A DNA stretch of 64,000 bases from Diprion similis (taxonomy: Eukaryota; Arthropoda; Insecta; Hymenoptera; Diprionidae): the NCBI RefSeq assembly GCF_021155765.1, contig NC_060110.1, positions 12,089,501 through 12,153,500 of the forward strand, read 5' to 3'. This document shows positions 21,201 to 34,667 of the stretch, one piece after another. A program made the translations under genes and the position numbers. The number at the start of each line of letters is the position of its first letter. Positions within the stretch are counted from its first letter, which is position 1. A model generated the notes under the pieces. The model saw only the letters and a list, made by a program, of their open reading frames with translations. It searched no databases and was not told the origin of the DNA.

Positions 21201-24200
21201 TCCCGATTTTCGGAGCCAAAAATTTCGCGTCTCCGAATCGATTTGTATGACCCTTTCTAGGGTAGTTCGAACACCAGGTACTCAGAAAACACATAAAAAA
21301 GAGCGTAGGACCAACAGCAGAGAAATGACTTTGAAAATATGCAGTTTTTCGGCTGTAACTTTTCAGGCGCTAATCGCAGCGTATTGGGACTGCGCTCAAT
21401 CGACTTCTCTCGCAAAATTACGTCGGAATAGTGCCCTAAAAATGATTTGCAGCCTTTTTCGGAATCGTCGAAATTTTTGACAAAAATCCAAAGGGGTTAG
21501 CCTTAGTTTTTCCTCGATTTTCGGAGCCGAAAATTTCGCGTCTCCGAATCGATTTGTATGACCCTTTCTAGAGTAATTCGACCACCAGGAACTCAGAAAA
21601 CACATAAAAAAGAGCGTAGGACCAACAGCAGAGAAATGACGATAAAAATATGCAGTTTTTCGGCTGTAACTTTTCAGGCGCTAATCGCAGCGTATTGGGA
21701 CTGAGTTAAATCGACTTCTCTCGCAAAATTACGTCGGAATAGTGCCCTGAGAAATGATTTGCAGCCTTATTCGGAATCGTCGAAATTTTTGACAAAAATC
21801 CAAAGGGGTTAGCCTTACTTTTTTCTCGATTTTCGGAGCCGAAAATTTCGCGTCTCCGAATCGATTTGTATGACCCTTTCTAGGGTAATTCGGCCACCAG
21901 GAACTCAGAAAACACATAAAAAATAGCGTAGGACCAACAGCAGAGAAATGACGATGAAAATATGCAGTTTTTCGGCTGTAACTTTCCAGGCGCTAATCGC
22001 AGCGCATTGGGACTGCGCTCAATCGATTTCTCTCGCAAAATTACGTCGGAATAGTGCCCTGAGAAATGATTTGCAGCCTTTTTCGGAATCGTCGAAATTT
22101 TTGACAGAAATCCAAAGGGGTTAGCCTTAGTTTTTTCTCGATTTTCGGAGCCGAAAATTTTGCGCCTCCGAATCGATTTGTATGACCCTTTCTAGGGTAA
22201 TTCGACCACCAGGAACTCAGAAAACACATTAAAAAGAGCGTAGGACCAACAGCAGAGAAATGACGATGGAAGTATGCAGTTTTTCGGCTGTAACTTTTCA
22301 GGCGCTAATCGCAGCGGATTAGGACTGCGCTCAGTCGATTTCTCTCGCAAAATTACGTCGGAATAGTGCCCTGAGAAATGATTTGCAGCCTTTTTCGGAA
22401 TCGTCGAAATTTTTGACAAAAATCCAGAGGGGTTAGCCTTAGTTTTTTCTCGATTTTCGGAGCCGAAAATTTCGCGTCTATGAATCGATTTGTATGACCC
22501 TTTCTAGGGTGATTCGACCACCAGGAACTCAGAAAACACATAAAAAATAGCGTAGGACCAACAGCAGAGAAATGAAGATGAAAATATGCAGTTTTTCGGC
22601 TGTAACTTTTCAGGCGCTAATCGCAGCGCATTGGGACTGCGCTCAATCGATTTCTCTCGCAAAATTACGTCGGAATAGTGCCCTGAGAAATGATTTGCAG
22701 CCTTTTTCGGAATCGTCGAAATTTTTGACAAAAATCCAAAGGGGTTAGCTTTAGTTTTTTCTCGATTTTCGGAGCCGAAAATTTCGCGTTTCCGAATCGA
22801 TTTGTATGACCCTTTCTAGGGTAATTCGACCACCAGGAACTCAGAAAACACATAAAAAATAGCGTAGGACCAACAGCAAAGAAATGACGATGAAAATATG
22901 CAATTTTTCGGCTGTAACTTTTCAGGCGCTAATCGCAGCGCATTGGGACTGCGCTCAATCGATTTCTCTCGCGAAATTACGTCGGAATAGTGCCCTGAGA
23001 AATGATTTGCAGCCTTTTTCGAAATCGTCGAAATTATTGACAAAAATCCAAAGGGGTTAGCCTTAGTTTTTCCTCGATTTGCGGAGCCGAAAATTTTGCG
23101 TCTCCGAATCGATTTGTATGACCCTTTCTAGGGTAATTCGACCACCAGGAACTCAGAAAACACATTAAAAAGAGCGTAGGACCAACAGCAGAGAAATGAC
23201 GATGAAAGTATGCAGTTTTCCGGCTGTAACTTTTCAGGCGCTAATCGCAGCGTATTGGGACTGCGCTCAATCGATTTCTCTCGCAAAATTACGTCGGAAT
23301 AGTGCCCTGAGAAATGATTCGCAGCCTTTTTCGGAATCGTCGAAATTTTTGACAAAAATCCAAAGGGGTTAGCTTTAGTTTTTTCTCGATTTTCGGAGCC
23401 GGAAATTTCGCGTCTCCGAATCGATTTGTATGACCCTTTCTAGGGTAATTTGACCACCAGGAACTCAGAAAACACATAAAAGATAGCGTAGGACCAACAG
23501 CAGAGAAATGACGATGAAAATATGCAGTTTTTTGGCTGTAACTTTTCAGGCGCTAATCGCAGCGCATTGGGACTGCGCTCAATCGATTTCTCTTTCAAAA
23601 TTACGTCGGAATAGTGCCCTGAGGAATGATTTGCAGCCTTTATCGGAATCGTCGAAATTTTTGACAAAAATCCAAAGGGGTTAGCCTTATTTTTTTCCCG
23701 ATTTTCGGAGCCAAAAATTTCGCGTCTCCGAATCGATTTGTATGACCCTTTCTAGGGTAGTTCGAACACCAGGTACTCAGAAAACACATAAGAAAGAGCG
23801 TAGGACCAACAGCAGAGAAATGACTTTGAAAATATGCAGTTTTTCGGCTGTAACTTTTCAGGCGCTGATCGCAGCGTATTGGGACTGCGCTCAATCGACT
23901 TCTCTCGCAAAATTACGTCGGAATAGTGCCCTAAAAATGATTTGCAGCCTTTTTCGGAATCGTCGAAATTTTTGACAAAAATCCAAAGGGGTTAGCCTTA
24001 GTTTTTCCTCGATTTTCAGAGCCGAAAATTTCGCGTCTCCGAATCGATTTGTATGACCCTTTCTAGAGTAATTCGACCACCAGGAACTCAGAAAACACAT
24101 AAAAAAGAGCGTAGGACCAACAGCAGAGAAATGACGATAAAAATATGCAGTTTTTCGGCTGTAACTTTTCAGGCGCTAATCGCAGCGTATTGGGACTGAG

Positions 24201-24535
24201 TTAAATCGACTTCTCTCGCAAAATTACGTCGGAATAGTGCCCTGAGAAATGATTTGCAGCCTTATTCGGAATCGTCGAAATTTTTGACAAAAATCCAAAG
24301 GGGTTAGCCTTACTTTTTTCTCGATTTTCGGAGCCGAAAATTTCGCGTCTCCGAATCGATTTGTATGACCCTTTCTAGGGTAATTCGGCCACCAGGAACT
24401 CAGAAAACACATAAAAAATAGCGTAGGACCAACAGCAGAGAAATGACGATGAAAATATGCAGTTTTTCGGCTGTAACTTTCCAGGCGCTAATCGCAGCGC
24501 ATTGGGACTGCGCTCAATCGATTTCTCTCGCAAAA
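18298..24535 (+). repeat. Higher-order repeat copy 1 (20 monomers, 6,238 bp)
   Basis: Every landmark compared from 18298 to 24535 recurs exactly 6,238 bp further on (for example 19063/25301, 20077/26315, 21247/27485, 23640/29878). The length is 20 monomers minus 2 bp, so the internal indels are shared. It begins with three consecutive monomers that carry CAGTAAATTACG instead of CGCAAAATTACG. Confidence 0.9.
21247..23741 (+). repeat. Eight-monomer (2,495-bp) sub-block within the higher-order repeat
   Basis: Variants at 21247, 21396 and 21729 recur at 23742, 23891 and 24224, always 2,495 bp later (8 x 312 minus 1). The missing bases trace to a monomer with the deletion CCCTAAAAATG in place of CCCTGAGAAATG. 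The same offset recurs in the second 20-mer (27485/29980, 28279/30774). Confidence 0.85.
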
Positions 24536-27500
24536 TTACGTCGGAATAGTGCCCTGAGAAATGATTTGCAGCCTTTTTCGGAATCGTCGAAATTTTTGAC
24601 AGAAATCCAAAGGGGTTAGCCTTAGTTTTTTCTCGATTTTCGGAGCCGAAAATTTTGCGTCTCCGAATCGATTTGTATGAACCTTTCTAGGGTAATTCGA
24701 CCACCAGGAACTCAGCAAACACATAAAGAATAGCGTAGGACCAACAGCAGAGAAATGACGATGAAAATATGCAGTTTTTCGGCTGTAACTTTTCAGGCGC
24801 TGATCGCAGCGTATTGGGACTGCGCTCAATCGATTTCTCTCAGTAAATTACGTCGGAATAGTGCCCTGAGAAATGATTTGCAGCCTTTTTCGGAATCGTC
24901 GAAATTTTTGACAAAAATCCAAAGGGGTTAGCCTTAGTTTTTTCTCGATTTTCGGAGCCGAAAATTTTGCGTCTCCGAATCGATTTGTATGAACCTTTCT
25001 AGGGTAATTCGACCACCAGGAACTCAGCAAACACATAAAGAATAGCGTAGGACCAACAGCAGAGAAATGACGATGAAAATATGCAGTTTTTCGGCTGTAA
25101 CTTTTCAGGCGCTGATCGCAGCGTATTGGGACTGCGCTCAATCGATTTCTCTCAGTAAATTACGTCGGAATAGTGCCCTGAGAAATGATTTGCAGCCTTT
25201 TTCGGAATCGTCGAAATTTTTGACAAAAATCCAAAGGGGTTAGCCTTAGTTTTTTCTCGATTTTCGGAGCCGAAAATTTTGCGTCTCCGAATCGATTTGT
25301 ATGAACCTTTCTAGGATAATTCGACCACCAGGAACTCAGAAAACACATAAAAAAGAGCGTAGGACCAACAGCAGAGAAATGACGATGGAAATATGCAGTT
25401 TTTCGGCTGTAACTTTTCAGGCGCTAATCGCAGCGTATTGGGACTGCGCTCAATCGACTCCTCTCGCAAAATTACGTCGGTATAGTGCCCTGAGAAATGA
25501 TTTGCAGCCTTTTTCGGAATCGTCGAAATTTTTTACAAAAATCCAAAGGGGTTAGCCTTAGTTTTTTCTCGATTTTCGGAGCCGAAAATTTCGCGTCTCC
25601 GAATCGATTTGTATGACCCTTTCTAGGGTAATTCGGCCACCAGGAACTCAGAAAACACATAAAAAATAGCGTAGGACCAACAGCAGAGAAATGACGATGA
25701 AAATATGCAGTTTTTCGGCTGTAACTTTCCAGGCGCTAATCGCAGCGCATTGGGACTGCGCTCAATCGATTTCTCTCGCAAAATTACGTCGGAATAGTGC
25801 CCTGAGAAATGATTTGCAGCCGTTTTCGGAATCGTCGAAATTTTTGACAGAAATCCAAAGGGGTTAGCCTTAGTTTTTTCTCGATTTTCGGAGCCGAAAA
25901 TTTTGCGCCTCCGAATCGATTTGTATGACCCTTTCTAGGGTAGTTCGACCACCAGGAACTCAGAAAACACATGAAAAAGAGCGTAGGACCAACAGCAGAG
26001 AAATGACTTTGAAAATATGCAGTTTTTCGGCTGTAACTTTTCAGGCGCTAATCGCAGCGTATTGGGACTGCGCTCAATCGACTTCTCTCGCAAAATTACG
26101 TCGGTATAGTGCCCTGAGAAATGATTCGCAGCCTTTTTCGGAATCGTCGGAATTTTTGACAAAAATCCAAAGGGGTTAGCCTCAGTTTTTTCTCGATTTT
26201 CGGAGCCAAAAATTTCGCGTCTCCGAATCGATTTGTATGACCCTTTCTAGGGTAATTCGACCACCAGGAACTCAGAAAACACATAAAAAATAGCGTAGGA
26301 CCAACAGCAGAGGAATGACGATGAAAATATGCAGTTTTTCGGCTGTAACTTTTCAGGCGCTAATCGCAGCGCATTGGGACTGCGCTCAATCGATTTCTCT
26401 CGCAAAATTACGTCGGAATAGTGCCCTGAGAAATGATTTGCAGCCTTTTTCGAAATCGTCGAAATTATTGACAAAAATCCAAAGGGGTAAGCCTTAGTTT
26501 TTCCTCGATTTTCGGAGCCGAAAATTTTGCGTCTCCGAATCGATTTGTATGACCCTTTCTAGGGTAATTCGACCACCAGGAACTCAGAAAACACATTAAA
26601 AAGAGCGTAGGACCAACAGCAGAGAAATGACGATGGAAGTATGCAGTTTTTCGGCTGTAACTTTTCAGGCGCTAATCGCAGCGGATTAGGACTGCGCTCA
26701 GTCGATTTCTCTCGCAAAATTACGTCGGAATAGTGCCCTGAGAAATGATTTGCAGCCTTTTTCGGAATCGTCGAAATTTTTGACAAAAATCCAGAGGGGT
26801 TAGCCTTAGTTTTTTCTCGATTTTCGGAGCCGAAAATTTCGCGTCTATGAATCGATTTGTATGACCCTTTCTAGGGTGATTCGACCACCAGGAACTCAGA
26901 AAACACATAAAAAATAGCGTAGGACCAACAGCAGAGAAATGAAGATGAAAATATGCAGTTTTTCGGCTGTAACTTTTCAGGCGCTAATCGCAGCGCATTG
27001 GGACTGCGCTCAATCGATTTCTCTCGCAAAATTACGTCGGAATAGTGCCCTGAGAAATGATTCGCAGCCTTTTTCGAAATCGTCGAAATTTTTGACAAAA
27101 ATCCAAAGGGGTTAGCTTTAGTTTTTTCTCGATTTTCGGAGCCGGAAATTTCGCGTCTCCGAATCGATTTGTATGACCCTTTCTAGGGTAATTTGACCAC
27201 CAGGAACTCAGAAAACACATAAAAGATAGCGTAGGACCAACAGCAGAGAAATGACGATGAAAATATGCAGTTTTTTGGCTGTAACTTTTCAGGCGCTAAT
27301 CGCAGCGCATTGGGACTGCGCTCAATCGATTTCTCTTTCAAAATTACGTCGGAATAGTGCCCTGAGGAATGATTTGCAGCCTTTATCGGAATCGTCGAAA
27401 TTTTTGACAAAAATCCAAAGGGGTTAGCCTTATTTTTTTCCCGATTTTCGGAGCCAAAAATTTCGCGTCTCCGAATCGATTTGTATGACCCTTTCTAGGG

Positions 27501-30500
27501 TAGTTCGAACACCAGGTACTCAGAAAACACATAAAAAAGAGCGTAGGACCAACAGCAGAGAAATGACTTTGAAAATATGCAGTTTTTCGGCTGTAACTTT
27601 TCAGGCGCTAATCGCAGCGTATTGGGACTGCGCTCAATCGACTTCTCTCGCAAAATTACGTCGGAATAGTGCCCTAAAAATGATTTGCAGCCTTTTTCGG
27701 AATCGTCGAAATTTTTGACAAAAATCCAAAGGGGTTAGCCTTAGTTTTTCCTCGATTTTCGGAGCCGAAAATTTCGCGTCTCCGAATCGATTTGTATGAC
27801 CCTTTCTAGAGTAATTCGACCACCAGGAACTCAGAAAACACATAAAAAAGAGCGTAGGACCAACAGCAGAGAAATGACGATAAAAATATGCAGTTTTTCG
27901 GCTGTAACTTTTCAGGCGCTAATCGCAGCGTATTGGGACTGAGTTAAATCGACTTCTCTCGCAAAATTACGTCGGAATAGTGCCCTGAGAAATGATTTGC
28001 AGCCTTATTCGGAATCGTCGAAATTTTTGACAAAAATCCAAAGGGGTTAGCCTTACTTTTTTCTCGATTTTCGGAGCCGAAAATTTCGCGTCTCCGAATC
28101 GATTTGTATGACCCTTTCTAGGGTAATTCGGCCACCAGGAACTCAGAAAACACATAAAAAATAGCGTAGGACCAACAGCAGAGAAATGACGATGAAAATA
28201 TGCAGTTTTTCGGCTGTAACTTTCCAGGCGCTAATCGCAGCGCATTGGGACTGCGCTCAATCGATTTCTCTCGCAAAATTACGTCGGAATAGTGCCCTGA
28301 GAAATGATTTGCAGCCTTTTTCGGAATCGTCGAAATTTTTGACAGAAATCCAAAGGGGTTAGCCTTAGTTTTTTCTCGATTTTCGGAGCCGAAAATTTTG
28401 CGCCTCCGAATCGATTTGTATGACCCTTTCTAGGGTAATTCGACCACCAGGAACTCAGAAAACACATTAAAAAGAGCGTAGGACCAACAGCAGAGAAATG
28501 ACGATGGAAGTATGCAGTTTTTCGGCTGTAACTTTTCAGGCGCTAATCGCAGCGGATTAGGACTGCGCTCAGTCGATTTCTCTCGCAAAATTACGTCGGA
28601 ATAGTGCCCTGAGAAATGATTTGCAGCCTTTTTCGGAATCGTCGAAATTTTTGACAAAAATCCAGAGGGGTTAGCCTTAGTTTTTTCTCGATTTTCGGAG
28701 CCGAAAATTTCGCGTCTATGAATCGATTTGTATGACCCTTTCTAGGGTGATTCGACCACCAGGAACTCAGAAAACACATAAAAAATAGCGTAGGACCAAC
28801 AGCAGAGAAATGAAGATGAAAATATGCAGTTTTTCGGCTGTAACTTTTCAGGCGCTAATCGCAGCGCATTGGGACTGCGCTCAATCGATTTCTCTCGCAA
28901 AATTACGTCGGAATAGTGCCCTGAGAAATGATTTGCAGCCTTTTTCGGAATCGTCGAAATTTTTGACAAAAATCCAAAGGGGTTAGCTTTAGTTTTTTCT
29001 CGATTTTCGGAGCCGAAAATTTCGCGTTTCCGAATCGATTTGTATGACCCTTTCTAGGGTAATTCGACCACCAGGAACTCAGAAAACACATAAAAAATAG
29101 CGTAGGACCAACAGCAAAGAAATGACGATGAAAATATGCAATTTTTCGGCTGTAACTTTTCAGGCGCTAATCGCAGCGCATTGGGACTGCGCTCAATCGA
29201 TTTCTCTCGCGAAATTACGTCGGAATAGTGCCCTGAGAAATGATTTGCAGCCTTTTTCGAAATCGTCGAAATTATTGACAAAAATCCAAAGGGGTTAGCC
29301 TTAGTTTTTCCTCGATTTGCGGAGCCGAAAATTTTGCGTCTCCGAATCGATTTGTATGACCCTTTCTAGGGTAATTCGACCACCAGGAACTCAGAAAACA
29401 CATTAAAAAGAGCGTAGGACCAACAGCAGAGAAATGACGATGAAAGTATGCAGTTTTCCGGCTGTAACTTTTCAGGCGCTAATCGCAGCGTATTGGGACT
29501 GCGCTCAATCGATTTCTCTCGCAAAATTACGTCGGAATAGTGCCCTGAGAAATGATTCGCAGCCTTTTTCGGAATCGTCGAAATTTTTGACAAAAATCCA
29601 AAGGGGTTAGCTTTAGTTTTTTCTCGATTTTCGGAGCCGGAAATTTCGCGTCTCCGAATCGATTTGTATGACCCTTTCTAGGGTAATTTGACCACCAGGA
29701 ACTCAGAAAACACATAAAAGATAGCGTAGGACCAACAGCAGAGAAATGACGATGAAAATATGCAGTTTTTTGGCTGTAACTTTTCAGGCGCTAATCGCAG
29801 CGCATTGGGACTGCGCTCAATCGATTTCTCTTTCAAAATTACGTCGGAATAGTGCCCTGAGGAATGATTTGCAGCCTTTATCGGAATCGTCGAAATTTTT
29901 GACAAAAATCCAAAGGGGTTAGCCTTATTTTTTTCCCGATTTTCGGAGCCAAAAATTTCGCGTCTCCGAATCGATTTGTATGACCCTTTCTAGGGTAGTT
30001 CGAACACCAGGTACTCAGAAAACACATAAGAAAGAGCGTAGGACCAACAGCAGAGAAATGACTTTGAAAATATGCAGTTTTTCGGCTGTAACTTTTCAGG
30101 CGCTGATCGCAGCGTATTGGGACTGCGCTCAATCGACTTCTCTCGCAAAATTACGTCGGAATAGTGCCCTAAAAATGATTTGCAGCCTTTTTCGGAATCG
30201 TCGAAATTTTTGACAAAAATCCAAAGGGGTTAGCCTTAGTTTTTCCTCGATTTTCAGAGCCGAAAATTTCGCGTCTCCGAATCGATTTGTATGACCCTTT
30301 CTAGAGTAATTCGACCACCAGGAACTCAGAAAACACATAAAAAAGAGCGTAGGACCAACAGCAGAGAAATGACGATAAAAATATGCAGTTTTTCGGCTGT
30401 AACTTTTCAGGCGCTAATCGCAGCGTATTGGGACTGAGTTAAATCGACTTCTCTCGCAAAATTACGTCGGAATAGTGCCCTGAGAAATGATTTGCAGCCT

Positions 30501-30773
30501 TATTCGGAATCGTCGAAATTTTTGACAAAAATCCAAAGGGGTTAGCCTTACTTTTTTCTCGATTTTCGGAGCCGAAAATTTCGCGTCTCCGAATCGATTT
30601 GTATGACCCTTTCTAGGGTAATTCGGCCACCAGGAACTCAGAAAACACATAAAAAATAGCGTAGGACCAACAGCAGAGAAATGACGATGAAAATATGCAG
30701 TTTTTCGGCTGTAACTTTCCAGGCGCTAATCGCAGCGCATTGAGACTGCGCTCAATCGATTTCTCTCGCAAAA
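24536..30773 (+). repeat. Higher-order repeat copy 2 (20 monomers, 6,238 bp)
   Basis: Near-identical to 18298-24535; one visible difference is AGGATAATTCG at 25313 versus AGGGTAATTCG. After 30773 the sequence does not restart the 20-mer but continues as a third run of the 2,495-bp block (30774 onward resembles 28279 onward). Confidence 0.9.
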
Positions 30774-33700
30774 TTACGTCGGAATAGTGCCCTGAGAAAT
30801 GATTTGCAGCCTTTTTCGGAATCGTCGAAATTTTTGACAGAAATCCAAAGGGGTTAGCCTTAGTTTTTTCTCGATTTTCGGAGCCGAAAATTTTGCGCCT
30901 CCGAATCGATTTGTATGACCCTTTCTAGGGTAATTCGACCACCAGGAACTCAGAAAACACATTAAAAAGAGCGTAGGACCAACAGCAGAGAAATGACGAT
31001 GGAAGTATGCAGTTTTTCGGCTGTAACTTTTCAGGCGCTAATCGCAGCGGATTAGGACTGCGCTCAGTCGATTTCTCTCGCAAAATCACGTCGGAATAGT
31101 GCCCTGAGAAATGATTTGCAGCCTTTTTCGGAATCGTCGAAATTTTTGACAAAAATCCAGAGGGGTTAGCCTTAGTTTTTTCTCGATTTTCGGAGCCGAA
31201 AATTTCGCGTCTATGAATCGATTTGTATGACCCTTTCTAGGGTGATTCGACCACCAGGAACTCAGAAAACACATAAGAAATAGCGTAGGACCAACAGCAG
31301 AGAGATGAAGATGAAAATATGCAGTTTTTCGGCTGTAACTTTTCAGGCGCTAATCGCAGCGCATTGGGACTGCGCTCAATCGATTTCTCTCGCAAAATTA
31401 CGTCGGAATAGTGCCCTGAGAAATGATTTGCAGCCTTTTTCGGAATCGTTGAAATTTTTGACAAAAATCCAAAGGGGTTAGCTTTAGTTTTTTCTCGATT
31501 TTCGGAGCCGAAAATTTCGCGTTTCCGAATCGATTTGTATGACCCTTTCTAGGGTAATTCGACCACCAGGAACTCAGAAAACACATAAAAAATAGCGTAG
31601 GACCAACAGCAGAGAAATGACGATGAAAATATGCAATTTTTCGGCTGTAACTTTTCAGGCGCTAATCGCAGCGCATTGGGACTGCGCTCAATCGATTTCT
31701 CTCGCAAAATTACGTCGGAATAGTGCCCTGAGAAATGATTCGCAGCCTTTTTCGGAATCGTCGAAATTTTTGACAAAAATCCAAAGGGGTTAGCTTTAGT
31801 TTTTTCTCGATTTTCGGAGCCGGAAATTTCGCGTCTCCGAATCGATTTATATGACCCTTTCTAGGGTAATTTGACCACCAGGAACTCAGAAAACACATAA
31901 AAAATAGCGTAGGACCAACAGCAGAGAAATGACGATGAAAATATGCAGTTTTTTGGCTGTAACTTTTCAGGCGCTAATCGCAGCGCATTGGGACTGCGCT
32001 CAATCGATTTCTCTTTCAAAATTACGTCGGAATAGTGCCCTGAGGAATGATTTGCAGCCTTTATCGGAATCGTCGAAATTTTTGACAAAAATCCAAAGCG
32101 GTTAGCCTTATTTTTTTCCCGATTTTCGGAGCCAAAAATTTCGCGTCTCCGAATCGATTTGTATGACCCTTTCTAGGGTAGTTCGAACACCAGGTACTCA
32201 GAAAACACATAAAAAAGAGCGTAGGACCAACAGCAGAGAAATGACTTTGAAAATATGCAGTTTTTCGGCTGTAACTTTTCAGGCGCTAATCGCAGCGGAT
32301 TAGGACTGCGCTCAGTCGATTTCTCTCGCAAAATTACGTCGGAATAGTGCCCTGAGAAATGATTTGCAGTCTTTTTCGGAATCGTCGAAATTTTTGACAA
32401 AAATCCAGAGGGGTTAGCCTTAGTTTTTTCTCGATTTTCGGAGCCGAAAATTTCGCGTCTATCAATCGATTTGTATGACCCTTTCTAGGGTGATTCGACC
32501 ACCAGGAACTCAGAAAACACATAAAAAATAGCGTAGGACCAACAGCAGAGGAATGAAGATGAAAATATGCAGTTTTTCGGCTGTAACTTTTCAGGCGCTA
32601 ATCGCAGCGCATTGGGACTGCGCTCAATCGATTTCTCTCGCAAAATTACGTCGGAATAGTGCCCTGAGAAATGATTTGCAGCCTTTTTCGGAATCGTCGA
32701 AATTTTTGACAAAAATCCAAAGGGGTTAGCTTTAGTTTTTTCTCGATTTTCGGAGCCGAAAATTTCGCGTTTCCGAATCGATTTGTATGACCCTTTCTAG
32801 GGTAATTCGACCACCAGGAACTCAGAAAACACATAAAAAATAGCGTAGGACCAACAGCAAAGAAATGACGATGAAAATATGCAATTTTTCGGCTGTAACT
32901 TTTCAGGCGCTAATCGCAGCGCATTGGGACTGCGCTCAATCGATTTCTCTCGCAAAATTACGTCGGAATAGTGCCCTGAGAAATGATTTGCAGCCTTTTT
33001 CGAAATCGTCGAAATTATTGACAAAAATCCAAAGGGGTTAGCCTTAGTTTTTCCTCGATTTGCGGAGCCGAAAATTTTGCGTCTCCGAATCGATTTGTAT
33101 GACCCTTTCTAGGGTAATTCGACCACCAGGAACTCAGAAAACACATTAAAAAGAGCGTAGGACCAACAGCAGAGAAATGACGATGAAAGTATGCAGTTTT
33201 CCGGCTGTAACTTTTCAGGCGCTAATCGCAGCGTATTGGGACTGCGCTCAATCGATTTCTCTCGCAAAATTACGTCGGAATAGTGCCCTGAGAAATGATT
33301 CGCAGCCTTTTTCGGAATCGTCGAAATTTTTGACAAAAATCCAAAGGGGTTAGCTTTAGTTTTTTCTCGATTTTCGGAGCCGGAAATTTCGCGTCTCCGA
33401 ATCGATTTGTATGACCCTTTCTAGGGTAATTTGACCACCAGGAACTCAGAAAACACATAAAAGATAGCGTAGGACCAACAGCAGAGAAATGACGATGAAA
33501 ATATGCAGTTTTTTGGCTGTAACTTTTCAGGCGCTAATCGCAGCGCATTGGGACTGCGCTCAATCGATTTCTCTTTCAAAATTACGTCGGAATAGTGCCC
33601 TGAGGAATGATTTGCAGCCTTTATCGGAATCGTCGAAATTTTTGACAAAAATCCAAAGGGGTTAGCCTTATTTTTTTCCCGATTTTCGGAGCCAAAAATT

Positions 33701-34667
33701 TCGCGTCTCCGAATCGATTTGTATGACCCTTTCTAGGGTAGTTCGAACACCAGGTACTCAGAAAACACATAAAAAAGAGCGTAGGACCAACAGCAGAGAA
33801 ATGACTTTGAAAATATGCAGTTTTTCGGCTGTAACTTTTCAGGCGCTAATCGCAGCGCATTGGGACTGCGCTCAATCGATTTCTCTTTCAAAATTACGTC
33901 GGAATAGTGCCCTGAGGAATGATTTGCAGCCTTTATCGGAATCGTCGAAATTTTTGACAAAAATCCAAAGGGGTTAGCCTTATTTTTTTCCCGATTTTCG
34001 GAGCCAAAAATTTCGCGTCTCCGAATCGATTTGTATGACCCTTTCTAGGGTAGTTCGAACACCAGGTACTCAGAAAACACATAAAAAAGAGCGTAGGACC
34101 AACAGCAGAGAAATGACTTTGAAAATATGCAGTTTTTCGGCTGTAACTTTTCAGGCGCTAATCGCAGCGTATTGGGACTGCGCTCAATCGACTTCTCTCG
34201 CAAAATTACGTCGGAATAGTGCCCTAAAAATGATTTGCAGCCTTTTTCGGAATCGTCGAAATTTTAGACAAAAATCCAAAGGGGTTAGCCTTAGTTTTTC
34301 CTCGATTTTCGGAGCCGAAAATTTCGCGTCTCCGAATCGATTTGTATGACCCTTTCTAGGGTAATTCGACCACCAGGAACTCAGAAAACACATAAAAAAG
34401 AGCGTAGGACCAACAGCAGAGAAATGACGATAAAAATATGCAGTTTTTCGGCTGTAACTTTTCAGGCGCTAATCGCAGCGTATTGGGACTGAGTTAAATC
34501 GACTTCTCTCGCAAAATTACGTCGGAATAGTGCCCTGAGAAATGATTTGCAGCCTTATTCGGAATCGTCGAAATTTTTGACAAAAATCCAAAGGGGTTAG
34601 CCTTACTTTTTTCTCGATTTTCGGAGCCGAAAATTTCGCGTCTCCGAATCGATTTGTATGACCCTTT

